Positions 38,018 through 46,325 of a DNA stretch of 64,000 nt are shown piece after piece. The position numbers and the translations under genes are program-made. The notes under the pieces are model-generated. The model was given only the letters and a program-made list of their open reading frames with translations. It ran no database searches and was not told where the DNA came from. The stretch lies in NCBI GenBank assembly GCA_038226305.1, contig JBBRQN010000004.1, forward strand, positions 1-64,000. Reading direction: 5' to 3'. This stretch comes from JASLDZ01 sp038226305. Its GTDB lineage: Bacteria > Pseudomonadota > Alphaproteobacteria > Caulobacterales > Caulobacteraceae. How positions within the stretch are numbered: the stretch's first letter is position 1; every line of letters begins with the position of its first letter.

Positions 38018-40195
38018 ATGAACTGGCGTGCGGTGGGGTTGGCTGCGGCCGGATCGATGGCCCTCTCAGGCGGGGCCGCCTTCGCCCAGACCCTCCCGCA
38101 AGCCGCGCCGCCATCGACACCCGCGGCAGCGTCGGCCCCCACCAGCGTCGCCGACATCGTGGTGACGGCGCGCAGGCTGGATGCGGCGCGACTGTCCATC
38201 CAATCAGCGCTGGGCGCGACCACCTACACGGTCAGCGACTCCACCATCCAGGCGCTTCCCGGCGGCGACAATCAGGCGTTGAACCAGGTCGTGCTGCAGC
38301 TGCCCGGCGCAGTGCAGGACGGGTTCGGACAGCTGCACATCCGCGGCGACCACAACAACCTGCAGTTCCGCCTGAACGGCGTGATCCTGCCCGAGGGGCT
38401 GTCGGTCTTCGGCCAGACCCTGTCACCGCGGCTGATCGAGCGGCTCGACCTGATCACGGGTGCGCTTCCGGCCCAGTACGGCCTGCGCACGGCGGGCATC
38501 ATCGACCTCACCACCAAGAGCGGCGTGTTCAAGAACGGTGGCCAGGTGTCGGTCTACGGCGGCAGCCACGGCACCTACGAGCCCGCGTTCGAGTACGGTG
38601 GCTCGGCCGATGGCGGCAACTTCTTCGTCTCTGGCGACTTCCGCCGCACGCAGCTGGGAATCGAGAGCGTGGACGGCTCGTCCACCCCGAACCACGACCG
38701 CGCCGACCAGGCGACGTTCTTCACCTATCTGGACAAGATCCTTTCGGCGAACGACCGCATCGCCGTCACGGGCGGCTATTCCAACCAGCGCTTCCAGATT
38801 CCCAACCCACGCGGGCTGGACGCGGCGACCGACGGGGCGGGCTACACCCTGCGTGGCCAGACCGCCTTCCCCAGTGAGGCCCTGAACGAGACCCAGCGCG
38901 AAACCACCGGCTTCTTCCAGGCAAGCTTCCTGCACGACGACGGGCCGCTCACCGTGCAAGCCTCGGTCTTCGGGCGGTATTCCTCGCTGACCTACCGGCC
39001 GGACGTGACGGGCGAGCTTCTGTTCAACGGCCAGGCGCAGGCCGCCGCCAAGAAGGACACCTCCTTCGGCCTGCAGACCGAGGGGGCCTATCGGCTCAAC
39101 GACTCCCACACCGTGCGCGGCGGGCTGATCATCCAGGCCGAGCGCGGCACGAGCCGCACGGCCACACAGGTCTTCCGGGTCGACGGTTCCGGGAGCCAGC
39201 TCAGCGACGCTCCCATCACCGTCGCCGACCGCAGCGCCAGCAACAACTACCTCTACAGCCTGTACCTGCAGGACGAGTGGCTGATCACCCCGGAGCTGAC
39301 CCTGAACTACGGCCTGCGCGCCGACCAATCCGAGGGTTTCCGCAGCGAGGGGCAGATCAGCCCGCGCATCAACGTGGTGTGGCGCCCGCTCGAAGGCACG
39401 ACGGTGCATGCCGGCTATGCCCGCTACTTCAGCCCGCCGCCTTTCGAGCTCGTGGGTGCCCCCACGGTCGCGCTGTTCCAGGGCACCAGCGCCGCCTCGC
39501 CCGGCACGCAGGACACGACCCCCTTCGCCGAGCGGTCGAACTACTATGATGTGGGCGCCCAGCAGCGCATCGCGGAACTGCCGGGCCTGACCCTCGGCGT
39601 GGACGCCTATTACCGCCAGACCCACAACCTGATCGACGAGGGCCAGTTCGGCGCGCCGATCATCCTCACGCCGTTCAACTATCGCGATGGTCGCATCTAC
39701 GGCGTGGAGCTCAGCGCCAATTACAACCATGGCCCGTGGCTGGCCTACGCCAACTTCGCCTACTCAAAGGCCCAGGGGCGCAACATCGTCTCGAGCCAGT
39801 TCAGCTTCGATCCCGCCGATCTGGCCTACATCCAGAACCACTACATCTATCTGGATCACGACCAGACCTACACCGGCTCGGCCGGCGTTTCCTACAGCTT
39901 CAAGGAGGGCTTCCTCGCTGGCAGCCAGCTGGGGGCGGACCTCATCTACGGCTCCGGCCTGCGAACCAGTGGTGCCGTGCCCAACGGGAACAGCCTGCCC
40001 GACTATGCTCAGGTGAACCTCACTGCGGCCCACACCTTTGACCTGCCCTACGCCGGGCCGCTGAAGGTGCGCATCGACGTGGTGAACGTGGGCGACGCCC
40101 GGTACTTCATCCGCGACGGATCGGGCATCGGCGTCGGCGCTCCGCAATACGGCGCCCGCCGGGGCGTGTTCGCCGGGATCACCAAGACGTTCTAG
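38018..40195 (+). CDS. TonB-dependent receptor
   Basis: 725 residues. A signal peptide (about residues 1-24, ending AFAQ) is followed by a TonB-box-like DIVVTARR, a plug domain (residues about 60-170, including LHIRGDHNNLQFRLNG and PAQYGLRTAGIIDLTTKSG) and a 22-strand barrel with an aromatic end (AGITKTF). It transports an unknown ligand across the outer membrane, possibly a sugar or a metal chelate. It converges on the GMC gene with the two stop codons overlapping by 4 bases. Confidence 0.9.
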   Translation: MNWRAVGLAAAGSMALSGGAAFAQTLPQAAPPSTPAAASAPTSVADIVVTARRLDAARLSIQSALGATTYTVSDSTIQALPGGDNQALNQVVLQLPGAVQDGFGQLHIRGDHNNLQFRLNGVILPEGLSVFGQTLSPRLIERLDLITGALPAQYGLRTAGIIDLTTKSGVFKNGGQVSVYGGSHGTYEPAFEYGGSADGGNFFVSGDFRRTQLGIESVDGSSTPNHDRADQATFFTYLDKILSANDRIAVTGGYSNQRFQIPNPRGLDAATDGAGYTLRGQTAFPSEALNETQRETTGFFQASFLHDDGPLTVQASVFGRYSSLTYRPDVTGELLFNGQAQAAAKKDTSFGLQTEGAYRLNDSHTVRGGLIIQAERGTSRTATQVFRVDGSGSQLSDAPITVADRSASNNYLYSLYLQDEWLITPELTLNYGLRADQSEGFRSEGQISPRINVVWRPLEGTTVHAGYARYFSPPPFELVGAPTVALFQGTSAASPGTQDTTPFAERSNYYDVGAQQRIAELPGLTLGVDAYYRQTHNLIDEGQFGAPIILTPFNYRDGRIYGVELSANYNHGPWLAYANFAYSKAQGRNIVSSQFSFDPADLAYIQNHYIYLDHDQTYTGSAGVSYSFKEGFLAGSQLGADLIYGSGLRTSGAVPNGNSLPDYAQVNLTAAHTFDLPYAGPLKVRIDVVNVGDARYFIRDGSGIGVGAPQYGARRGVFAGITKTF

Positions 40196-41769
40196 GCCGC
40201 CGCGAGCCTCGCCTTCAGGTGATCGCCCACGCGCATGGCATTGGCCACGATGGTCAGCGTGGGGTTCACCGCCGAAGCCGAACAGAACACGCTGGAATCG
40301 ACGACGTAGAGGTTGTCCACCTCGTGCGCCTTGCAGTTCGGATCGACCACCGAGCTTTTGGCATCGACGCCCATGCGCGTCGTGCCGTTCATATGTGCGG
40401 TGCCGTAGAGCGGCAGCAGCGAGTCCAGCTGGAAGTGGTGCTGGCTGAGGATGTGCTTGTGGTCGACGAAGCCCGTCAGCGCCTCGTCCGTCTTCTTCAC
40501 CAGCCGGGTGTGCCCCTCGAGATTGTTGAACGTGTAGTCCAGGCAGATGCGGCCGTCGTTGGCCAGGCGCACGCGGTTGTCCGGCAGCGGCAGGTCTTCG
40601 GAGATGACGAGGAAGCTCAGCATCCGTGACGCCAGGGCGTTGCTGATGAAATCGGGCACCAGCGCCGGCGGCAGAATCTCGGAGATCTGCCCCTCCAGCG
40701 TCTGGCCGCTCATATATTCCAGCGTCTGGATGTGGCCCATCGGCAGGTCGTAACCGCCCTTGGGATCGCCCCAGTAGAAGTCGTTCACCGCCAGCGTCTT
40801 GGGAAAGGTGGTGTCCACCGGAGCCTCGGTGACCGAGACCACGGCGGTCAGCGTGTGGAACATGTAGTTGCGCCCCACCTGGTCCGAGCCGTTGGCCAGG
40901 CCGTTGGGGTGCGCCGCGTTGTGCGAGGCCAGAAGGATCAGGGGCGTGTTCACCGCGCCCGCGGCCAGCACCACCACGTCCCCCGTCCAGCGCTCCTCGC
41001 CGGCGGCGGTGTCGCAGACGACCTGCGTGACGGTGCGGCCGCTCGCGTCCGTCTCGAGCCTCAACGCCTTCCTGCCCGTCAGCAGGGTCACGTTCGCAAG
41101 GTCGAGCAGGGGGTCGACGGCCAGGGTGCGCGCGTCAGACTTGGCGAGCACGAGGCAGGGATAGCCGCCGCAGGTCTTGCAGCGGATGCAGGCGCTTTTC
41201 TGGGGATGGGCGTCGTCGCGGTTGATGCCGACGGGCAAGTGGAACGGCAACCAGCCCTGCCCCTCCAGATGCGTGCGCATGCGCGCGATGCCCGGGTCGT
41301 CGATCAAAGGCGGATAGGCGTAGGCGGGCTCGTCGCCGTGTTCGGTGGGGTCTGTGCCTCGGGCCCCGTGCACCTTCCACAGGGTTTCGGCCTCGTCGTA
41401 GTAGGGGGCGAGGTCGGCCAGGGTGATCGGCCAGGCGGGCGAGATGCCGCCGCCGTGGCGCACCTCCTGAAAGTCGCGCTCCCTCATGCGCATGAGCGCC
41501 GCGCCATAGAACGTGGTGTTGCCGCCCACCCAATAGTGGGTGTTGGGGGTGAAGGGTTTTCCCCGATGGTCGTACCACTTCTCCTTGGTGCGATAGCGCC
41601 GCTCCAGAAAGACCGCCTTGGAACTCCAGTTCTCCACCTCCCGCGGCAGGTGCTCGCCCCGCTCCAGGATCAGGATCGTCTTGCCCGTGGGGGCGAGCCG
41701 CTGGGCCAGCGTGCCGCCGCCCGCGCCCGAGCCGATGACGATCACGTCGAAATGAGTGGCATCGGTCAC
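40192..41769 (-). CDS. GMC-family oxidoreductase with a CxxCxxCxxxC cluster
   Basis: 525 residues. FAD-binding motif GSGAGGG at residues 13-19, GGNTTFYGAAL, VLAAGAVNTPLIL, NGTTRMG and NPTLTIVANAM near the C-terminus define a complete GMC flavoprotein. Residues 194-204 hold four cysteines spaced like a ferredoxin (C-x2-C-x2-C-x3-C), a feature of a subgroup of bacterial GMC proteins. No signal peptide is visible. The GTG start overlaps the stop of the short-chain dehydrogenase gene (GTGA), so the two oxidoreductases are coupled. The substrate is unknown. Confidence 0.88.
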   Translation of the reverse strand: MTDATHFDVIVIGSGAGGGTLAQRLAPTGKTILILERGEHLPREVENWSSKAVFLERRYRTKEKWYDHRGKPFTPNTHYWVGGNTTFYGAALMRMRERDFQEVRHGGGISPAWPITLADLAPYYDEAETLWKVHGARGTDPTEHGDEPAYAYPPLIDDPGIARMRTHLEGQGWLPFHLPVGINRDDAHPQKSACIRCKTCGGYPCLVLAKSDARTLAVDPLLDLANVTLLTGRKALRLETDASGRTVTQVVCDTAAGEERWTGDVVVLAAGAVNTPLILLASHNAAHPNGLANGSDQVGRNYMFHTLTAVVSVTEAPVDTTFPKTLAVNDFYWGDPKGGYDLPMGHIQTLEYMSGQTLEGQISEILPPALVPDFISNALASRMLSFLVISEDLPLPDNRVRLANDGRICLDYTFNNLEGHTRLVKKTDEALTGFVDHKHILSQHHFQLDSLLPLYGTAHMNGTTRMGVDAKSSVVDPNCKAHEVDNLYVVDSSVFCSASAVNPTLTIVANAMRVGDHLKARLAAA

Positions 41770-42605
41770 GACGGGGACTCCGGGGCAGGGGACTGCGGCT
41801 CGGGCGGCAGGCGAAATTTCTGCGAGCCGCGCATCAGGAGGGGTCGGCTGATCGCCTCCGGCAGCAGGCGCAGCAGCAAGACGGAAAGCTGATTGTGCCA
41901 GCCGGGGATCACCACGACGCGCCCGGCCGTGTTGCCCTCGATCCCGGCCTCGACCACGGCCTCGGCGGTCTGCACCAGAAACTTCGGCGCGCCCTGCCCG
42001 GCTTGCGCCGTGCCGTTCGAGGCGGTGAACTCGCTCTGTGTGGAGCCAGGGCACAGCGCCGTGACGTTGATGCCGCAACCCCGAAGTTCCGCATCCAGCG
42101 ACTGCGAGAACTTCACCGCAAAGCTCTTGAGCCCCGGATACAGGCTGTGCCCCGCCACGCCCGGGGCGAAGGCCGCCACCGAGGCCACGTTGACGATCGC
42201 GCCGGAGCCTCGCGCCACCATGCCGGGGATCACCCCGTGCGCGAGCCCGCAGGCCGAGACCAGCATGGTCATCAGGGCATCGCGCTGGCGCCCCCACGAA
42301 ACGCCCGCGAAGTCCTGCGCGATGGAAAAGCCGGCGTTGTTGACGAGGATCTCGACGTGACGGCCGGCGGCCGCGATCCGCTCCAGCACCCTCGCCTCGG
42401 CCCCCACTTCTGAGAGGTCCTGCTCGATCACGAGCGCCTTCACCCCATGGCGCGCCTCGATGTCGGCGGCGATTTCTTCCAGCCGGTCGCGACGCCGGGC
42501 CACAAGCGCCACATCGCATCCCCGTCGCGCATAGGCGTGGGCGAAGGCCAGCCCGATCCCGGCCGAGGCTCCGGTGATGAGCGCGAGCCGCCCCGTCTGC
42601 GCCAT
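41766..42605 (-). CDS. Short-chain dehydrogenase/reductase (SDR)
   Basis: 279 residues, classical SDR. The cofactor motif is TGASAGIG (11-18), NNAG follows in the expected place, Ser is in NVASVA, and the catalytic YxxxK is YPGLK. Asp/Arg residues after strand 2 (ARRRDRLEE) suggest NADP(H) preference. The C-terminal 40 residues (about residue 240 on) are a Leu-rich then Pro-rich extension that could be membrane-associated. It is paired with the GMC gene. Confidence 0.9.
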   Translation of the reverse strand: MAQTGRLALITGASAGIGLAFAHAYARRGCDVALVARRRDRLEEIAADIEARHGVKALVIEQDLSEVGAEARVLERIAAAGRHVEILVNNAGFSIAQDFAGVSWGRQRDALMTMLVSACGLAHGVIPGMVARGSGAIVNVASVAAFAPGVAGHSLYPGLKSFAVKFSQSLDAELRGCGINVTALCPGSTQSEFTASNGTAQAGQGAPKFLVQTAEAVVEAGIEGNTAGRVVVIPGWHNQLSVLLLRLLPEAISRPLLMRGSQKFRLPPEPQSPAPESPS

Positions 42606-42722
42606 CCGTTCCGTCCCGCCTGCCGCCACGATCACCACGCCCAACCATAGGCCGGCGCATGCGTCGGCGTGTTGCGAACTAGGGGCTCGCGACCCTGCGT
42701 GCAGATTTCTTTCGCACTGCGC

Positions 42723-42748
42723 GTAACCGGTGGCGAGCCAGCGACGGA
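42723..42748 (+). promoter_or_regulatory. SigF-type ECF promoter upstream of DUF1223 gene
   Basis: GTAACC (42723-42728), a 16-base spacer, then CGGA (42745-42748). This differs by one base from GTAACC-N16-CGAA, the pattern I recall for Caulobacter SigF. Transcription would start near 42755, leaving a leader of about 38 bases before the ATG at 42793. Confidence 0.6.
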
Positions 42749-42792
42749 TAGGCCCCTGAAGCCGCGCAACTGGTCGCGGTCCGGAGCCAGCC

Positions 42793-43527
42793 ATGACCCC
42801 CGCCGCCACCGCTTTTCGTCTGTTCGGCACCATCGGCCTCGCCGCGGCCTCGTCGGCCGTCATCGCGTTCGCCGCCGCCACCCCCGGCATGGCGATGGCG
42901 GCCGACCGGGCCCACCCTGTCGTGGTTGAGCTGTTCCAGAGCCAGGGCTGCTCGTCCTGCCCGCCCGCCAACGCCAACGTGCTGGCGCTGAGCAACCGCC
43001 CCGACGTTCTCGCCCTCAGCTTCCAGGTCACCTACTGGGACAACCTGGGCTGGAAGGACACTTTCGCCTCGCCCCAGTACACCGACCGCCAGTGGGAATA
43101 CGCCCGCGGCTTCAAGCACACCCAGGTCTACACCCCGCAGGTGGTCATCAATGGCCGCACCGACGTGGTCGGCGCGCGGGCCGGTGAGATCGAGCAGGCC
43201 ATCGGCCGCGCCGACCGCGGCGCCTCGGGCCCGGCGGTGGACATCGCAGGCGGCCGCGTGACCGTGCAGGGCGGCCGAACCGGCAGACCCGCGGACGTGT
43301 GGCTCGTGCGCTTCGATCCCAACGTGGTGCAGGTGCCGATCCGCGCCGGCGAGAACGGCGGCCGCACCCTTCCGCACAAGAACGTGGTTCGCGAACTCGT
43401 GCGCCTTGGCGACTGGGACGGCACGTCGCGCAGCTTCGCCCTGCCCGCGGGCCGCCCCGACCTTGCAGTCGCCGTCCTCGTTCAGGACGGCCGCGGCGGG
43501 CCGATCATCGCCGCCGCGCGATCCTGA
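42793..43527 (+). CDS. DUF1223 family exported thioredoxin-like protein
   Basis: 244 residues. A long signal peptide (ending near MAMAA, residue 37) precedes a thioredoxin-like fold with CSSC at residues 53-56 in FQSQGCSSCPPA, and TPQVVINGR in the place of the cis-Pro loop. DUF1223 proteins are uncharacterised exported dithiol proteins. Its promoter matches the SigF type and the MXKDX gene follows 97 bases on. Together they suggest an envelope thiol or metal stress response. Confidence 0.88.
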   Translation: MTPAATAFRLFGTIGLAAASSAVIAFAAATPGMAMAADRAHPVVVELFQSQGCSSCPPANANVLALSNRPDVLALSFQVTYWDNLGWKDTFASPQYTDRQWEYARGFKHTQVYTPQVVINGRTDVVGARAGEIEQAIGRADRGASGPAVDIAGGRVTVQGGRTGRPADVWLVRFDPNVVQVPIRAGENGGRTLPHKNVVRELVRLGDWDGTSRSFALPAGRPDLAVAVLVQDGRGGPIIAAARS

Positions 43528-43624
43528 TCCGCCAATCATCCCCTCCCGCGGCCTCGCCGCAGGACCACCGGCCGGCCTCGCACCCGCGAAATGGGTGGGT
43601 CCGCCACATCAGAAGAGACCCGCC

Positions 43625-43897
43625 ATGACCAAGACCTTCTCGACCCTCGCCCTCGCCCTCCTCGCGGGCGCCTGCCTCAGCGGTGCCGCGGTCGCTCAGA
43701 CCTCCAACACCACGGCCATGTCTTCTGCCGATCACATGGCGGCCGATCACATGGCGAAGGACAAGATGGCCAAGGACGGCGCCATGTCGACCGGCTCCAT
43801 GAGCTCGGGTTCCATGAGCACCGGCTCCATGAGCACCGACCACATGGCCAAGGACAAGATGGCCAAGGACGACAAGATGGCGTCCGACAAGCACTGA
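43625..43897 (+). CDS. Pentapeptide MXKDX repeat protein, exported
   Basis: 90 residues. A signal peptide (residues 1-25, ending AVAQ) is followed by short Met/Lys/Asp/His repeats: HMAKDKMAKD occurs twice, with SMSTGSMS-type units between. The Met- and His-rich composition suggests metal binding (for example copper) or an unstructured envelope protein, but function in this family is unknown. It lies between the DUF1223 gene and a strong terminator, and is likely in the same SigF-dependent unit. Confidence 0.85.
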   Translation: MTKTFSTLALALLAGACLSGAAVAQTSNTTAMSSADHMAADHMAKDKMAKDGAMSTGSMSSGSMSTGSMSTDHMAKDKMAKDDKMASDKH

Positions 43898-43956
43898 TCC
43901 ACCCCGACCGAAGGCGTGTGCCGGATGCGCGCGCGCCTTCCCCCTTCCTCCCTTGC

Positions 43957-43994
43957 GGCGCGGTTCCGATCCCCCTGGAGCCGCGCCGTCTTTT
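43957..43994 (+). terminator. Intrinsic terminator after the MXKDX gene
   Basis: GGCGCGGTTCC (43957-43967) pairs with GGAGCCGCGCC (43977-43987), an 11-bp stem with one wobble and a 9-base loop, followed by GTCTTTT. It separates the DUF1223-MXKDX unit from the sigma factor gene. Confidence 0.7.
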
Positions 43995-44046
43995 GACGCC
44001 TTGCGGCCCGCGACGACCGCGCGGGCGAATCCAGATTTTTTGTGAT

Positions 44047-44072
44047 GTAACCTCCGGCGGTGGGCCGGCGAA
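44047..44072 (+). promoter_or_regulatory. SigF-type autoregulatory ECF promoter of the sigma gene
   Basis: GTAACC (44047-44052), exactly 16 bases, then CGAA (44069-44072), a perfect match to the Caulobacter SigF pattern as I recall it. A start 6-8 bases after the -10 falls at or next to the ATG at 44080, so the mRNA would have almost no leader. Confidence 0.65.
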
Positions 44073-44079
44073 TGAACAG

Positions 44080-44643
44080 ATGAACTCGGCGGATACCTCC
44101 GAGGCAGAGCTGCGGGCGCTGATGCTCGCCGGGCTGGACGGCGACCGCGCCGCCTACCGGGCTCTCCTCGGCGACGTGCGTCTGCGGCTGGGCGGCTATT
44201 TCAGCCGGCGACTCAGCCGGGGTTCGCCGGAAGCCGAGGACCTTGTGCAGGATACGCTTATGGCCATCCACACCCGCCGCGAGACCTATGACCGGGCGCA
44301 GCCCTTCCTGCCCTGGGCCTATGCCATCGCGCGCTACAAATTGATCGACCACTATCGCCGCTCGGGCCGGCGCATCTCCGTGCCGCTGGAGGATGCCGAG
44401 CACCAGCTCAGCGTGCCCGACGAGAGCGCCGCGGTGGATGCCCGGCGCGACATCGAGCGGGCGCTCGCGACCCTGCCGGAGCGCACGCGCATCCTGGTCC
44501 GCAGCCTCAAGATCGAAGAACTGTCCGTGGCCGAGACCGCCGAGCGGGTCGGCATGACGGACGGGGCCGTGAAGGTCGCCATGCACCGGGGGCTCAAGGC
44601 CCTGACGGCGCGCCTGCGAGGGAGCGATCCCGATGACCGATGA
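44080..44643 (+). CDS. sigF: ECF-family RNA polymerase sigma factor (SigF-like)
   Basis: 187 residues. Region 2 carries EAEDLVQDTLMAIH and PWAYAIARYKLIDHYRR; region 4 has the HTH LSVAETAERVGMTDGAVKVA. It is followed by a DUF1109 gene that overlaps it by 11 bases, the arrangement of Caulobacter sigF-nrsF, where the pair responds to heavy metals. Upstream lies a perfect SigF-type promoter, implying self-activation. The ATG at 44080 is the first in frame after the promoter; there is no clear ribosome-binding site, as expected for a leaderless transcript. The symbol is by analogy. Confidence 0.88.
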   Translation: MNSADTSEAELRALMLAGLDGDRAAYRALLGDVRLRLGGYFSRRLSRGSPEAEDLVQDTLMAIHTRRETYDRAQPFLPWAYAIARYKLIDHYRRSGRRISVPLEDAEHQLSVPDESAAVDARRDIERALATLPERTRILVRSLKIEELSVAETAERVGMTDGAVKVAMHRGLKALTARLRGSDPDDR

Positions 44644-45271
44644 CCTGATCGACCGCCTCTCCCACGATCTGGAGCCTGCGCGCGGGGGCGGCGTGGGCCG
44701 CAGGCTCGCCGTGGCGGCTGGCGTCGGTGGAGCGGCGGCCGGGCTCGGCATGGTGCTGCTTTTGGGACTGAGACCCGACATGCCCCAGGCCCTGGAAACC
44801 CGCATGTTCTGGGTGAAGCTCGGCTACACCGGGGCTCTGGGCGCGCTGGGGCTCTGGGCGGTGGAGCGGTTGTCGCGTCCGGCCGGCGATCCCGCGCGGC
44901 GCCTGCCCTGGTTGGTGCTGCCCCTGGCGGCGATGGCGGCGATGGCGGTCTTGCAGCTGGGCTTCGCTCCTTCCGAGATGCGTCGGTCGCTGCTCATGGG
45001 GGCCTCGGCTTCGGTGTGCTCGTGGAACATCGCCCTGACGGCCGTGCCGGTCTTCGTGGGTCTCATCTGGGCGATGCGCGGGCTGGCACCAACGCGGCTG
45101 CGCCTGGCGGGAGCCACGGCGGGGCTGGCGGCGGGCGGGTTCGGCGCGGCGATCTACGCCCTGCACTGCCCGGAGGTCGCGGCCCCGTTCGTGGCCGTCT
45201 GGTACACGCTGGGCGTGGTCACGCCGGCTGCCGTGGGGGCCTTGGTCGGACCGAGACTTCTGCGCTGGTGA
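44633..45271 (+). CDS. nrsF: DUF1109/NrsF-family membrane anti-sigma factor
   Basis: 212 residues with a cytoplasmic N-terminus of about 25 residues and six hydrophobic segments. This is the layout of NrsF-type (DUF1109) proteins, which hold the sigma factor at the membrane. Two cysteines, Cys129 and Cys179, are 50 residues apart, the same spacing I recall for the two metal-sensing cysteines of the Caulobacter protein. It overlaps the sigma gene, ensuring linked synthesis. Confidence 0.85.
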   Translation: MTDDLIDRLSHDLEPARGGGVGRRLAVAAGVGGAAAGLGMVLLLGLRPDMPQALETRMFWVKLGYTGALGALGLWAVERLSRPAGDPARRLPWLVLPLAAMAAMAVLQLGFAPSEMRRSLLMGASASVCSWNIALTAVPVFVGLIWAMRGLAPTRLRLAGATAGLAAGGFGAAIYALHCPEVAAPFVAVWYTLGVVTPAAVGALVGPRLLRW

Positions 45272-45274
45272 TTC

Positions 45275-45289
45275 TGCTGCATTGCAGCA
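45275..45289. repeat. 15-bp palindrome just after nrsF
   Basis: TGCTGCA-T-TGCAGCA begins 3 bases after the nrsF stop. As RNA it forms a six-pair stem with a three-base loop. It may protect the transcript end or help termination; no T tract follows. Confidence 0.35.
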
Positions 45290-45415
45290 TAGCCCGGGCA
45301 TTGGGCATGACGAAGTGAAGCACCCGGTGCCGATTTAGCTCCCCGCCCAAGTCATGTTACCGTCAGGCTAGAGATGGGGCTCGAACAACGAGGCTCCGCT
45401 CGGGAGACCAGGACC

Positions 45416-45523
45416 ATGGCGGCAGCTGCGACACTCGCAGGCACGCTGCTGGGCATAATCGTTTGCTCGGCTGTAGCGGTGCACTGGGCGATGACGGGAG
45501 CGTTCACCCTCCTCGGCTACTAG
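45416..45523 (+). CDS. Possible 35-residue small membrane protein
   Basis: ATG at 45416 opens a 35-codon frame (MAAAATLAGTLLGIIVC...) ending TAG at 45521. Residues 5-25 are strongly hydrophobic and the last ten residues are partly so, as in single-span small membrane proteins. GGGAG lies about ten bases upstream. It occupies an otherwise empty gap between nrsF and the converging TetR gene. With no known homologue in mind, this is a candidate only. Confidence 0.4.
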   Translation: MAAAATLAGTLLGIIVCSAVAVHWAMTGAFTLLGY

Positions 45524-45551
45524 CCGAACAGGGCGCTTTCCAACGTCGTCT

Positions 45552-46247
45552 TCAGCCTGCGCCGGACGTGATCGGCGCAGGAGAGAGCGTTTGCGCCAGC
45601 AAGGCGCGGATGCGCTGCTGCACGCCTTCCGGCAGGGCATCCCCCTCCATGAACGTCCGCACCTGCCAGCCGTCGATCAGGAGGCCGATCAACGACATGC
45701 GCGTGCCGATCTCCTCGGCATCCATCTGCGCCTGCTGCCCCCGGTCGATGCAGCCCTGCGAGATGGCCTGATGCAGCCGGTCGCGGATGCGGCGGTCGAA
45801 AGTGGTGATCAGGGCCGCGATCTTGGGATTGCGCGCTCCCTCTGCCAGCATCTCCAGCCACAGGGCCGTGCGGGAGCGGCAGCGGGAGCGCTCCATGTGG
45901 GCCAGAATGCGACCGGCCACCTCGTCCGGCGTGCCGACCAGGGTCTCGATGTCGGCGAACACCTCTTCAAGATCCTGCTCGACGATGGCGGCCACCACCG
46001 CCTCCTTGTTGGCGAAGTAGCGGTAGATGTGGCCCACGCTCATCCCGGCGGCGCCGGCGATCTGCGCCATGCTGGCGGCGTGGAAGCCGTACCGCTCGAA
46101 GCAGCACCGGGCCGCCTGAAGAATGCGCAGCACCTGCGGGCGCGGTGCCGATAGCGTGCAATCGGCCTGTTCCAATCCGGTCTCCGCCAAGGGCCTTGCC
46201 CCGGCCGTCTGTGGTGCGCCAACTTGACGCGGGCTTGCTGAGTCCAT
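45552..46247 (-). CDS. TetR-family repressor of the adjacent RND pump
   Basis: 231 residues. An N-terminal tail of about 35 residues precedes the TetR DNA-binding domain (ILQAARCCFERYGFHAASMA, then QIAGAAGMSVGHIYRYF), and the remaining helical domain would bind a ligand. It is divergent from the adaptor gene of the RND operon across a 78-base gap containing a strong palindrome. This is the standard arrangement for a local efflux repressor. The start could be internal; the ATG at 46247 is the first. Confidence 0.88.
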   Translation of the reverse strand: MDSASPRQVGAPQTAGARPLAETGLEQADCTLSAPRPQVLRILQAARCCFERYGFHAASMAQIAGAAGMSVGHIYRYFANKEAVVAAIVEQDLEEVFADIETLVGTPDEVAGRILAHMERSRCRSRTALWLEMLAEGARNPKIAALITTFDRRIRDRLHQAISQGCIDRGQQAQMDAEEIGTRMSLIGLLIDGWQVRTFMEGDALPEGVQQRIRALLAQTLSPAPITSGAG

Positions 46248-46262
46248 ATCACTAAAGCGGTT

Positions 46263-46282
46263 GGGAGTGAACGTTCATTCCC
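46263..46282. promoter_or_regulatory. TetR-type operator between the repressor and RND pump operon
   Basis: GGGAGTGAACGTTCATTCCC is a 20-bp inverted repeat with a single mismatched pair and a perfect 10-bp core TGAACGTTCA (46268-46277). It is 15 bases from the TetR start and 43 from the adaptor start, so it could control both promoters. Confidence 0.65.
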
Positions 46283-46325
46283 AGCCCGCGTCGCGGCTCC
46301 CCCCGCAGCGCTTCGGGGATATGAG

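Noticed and set aside
40192..42660. A possible SDR-GMC fusion (822-codon frame)
   Set aside because: Only the last 525 codons encode the GMC protein. The upstream part is out of frame with the real SDR gene, and the two genes are joined by a GTGA overlap.
44005..44045. Second terminator (CCCGCG/CGCGGG stem and ATTTTTT) just before the sigma promoter
   Set aside because: The T run is ten bases away from a short stem, too far for an intrinsic terminator. The better terminator is at 43957-43994.
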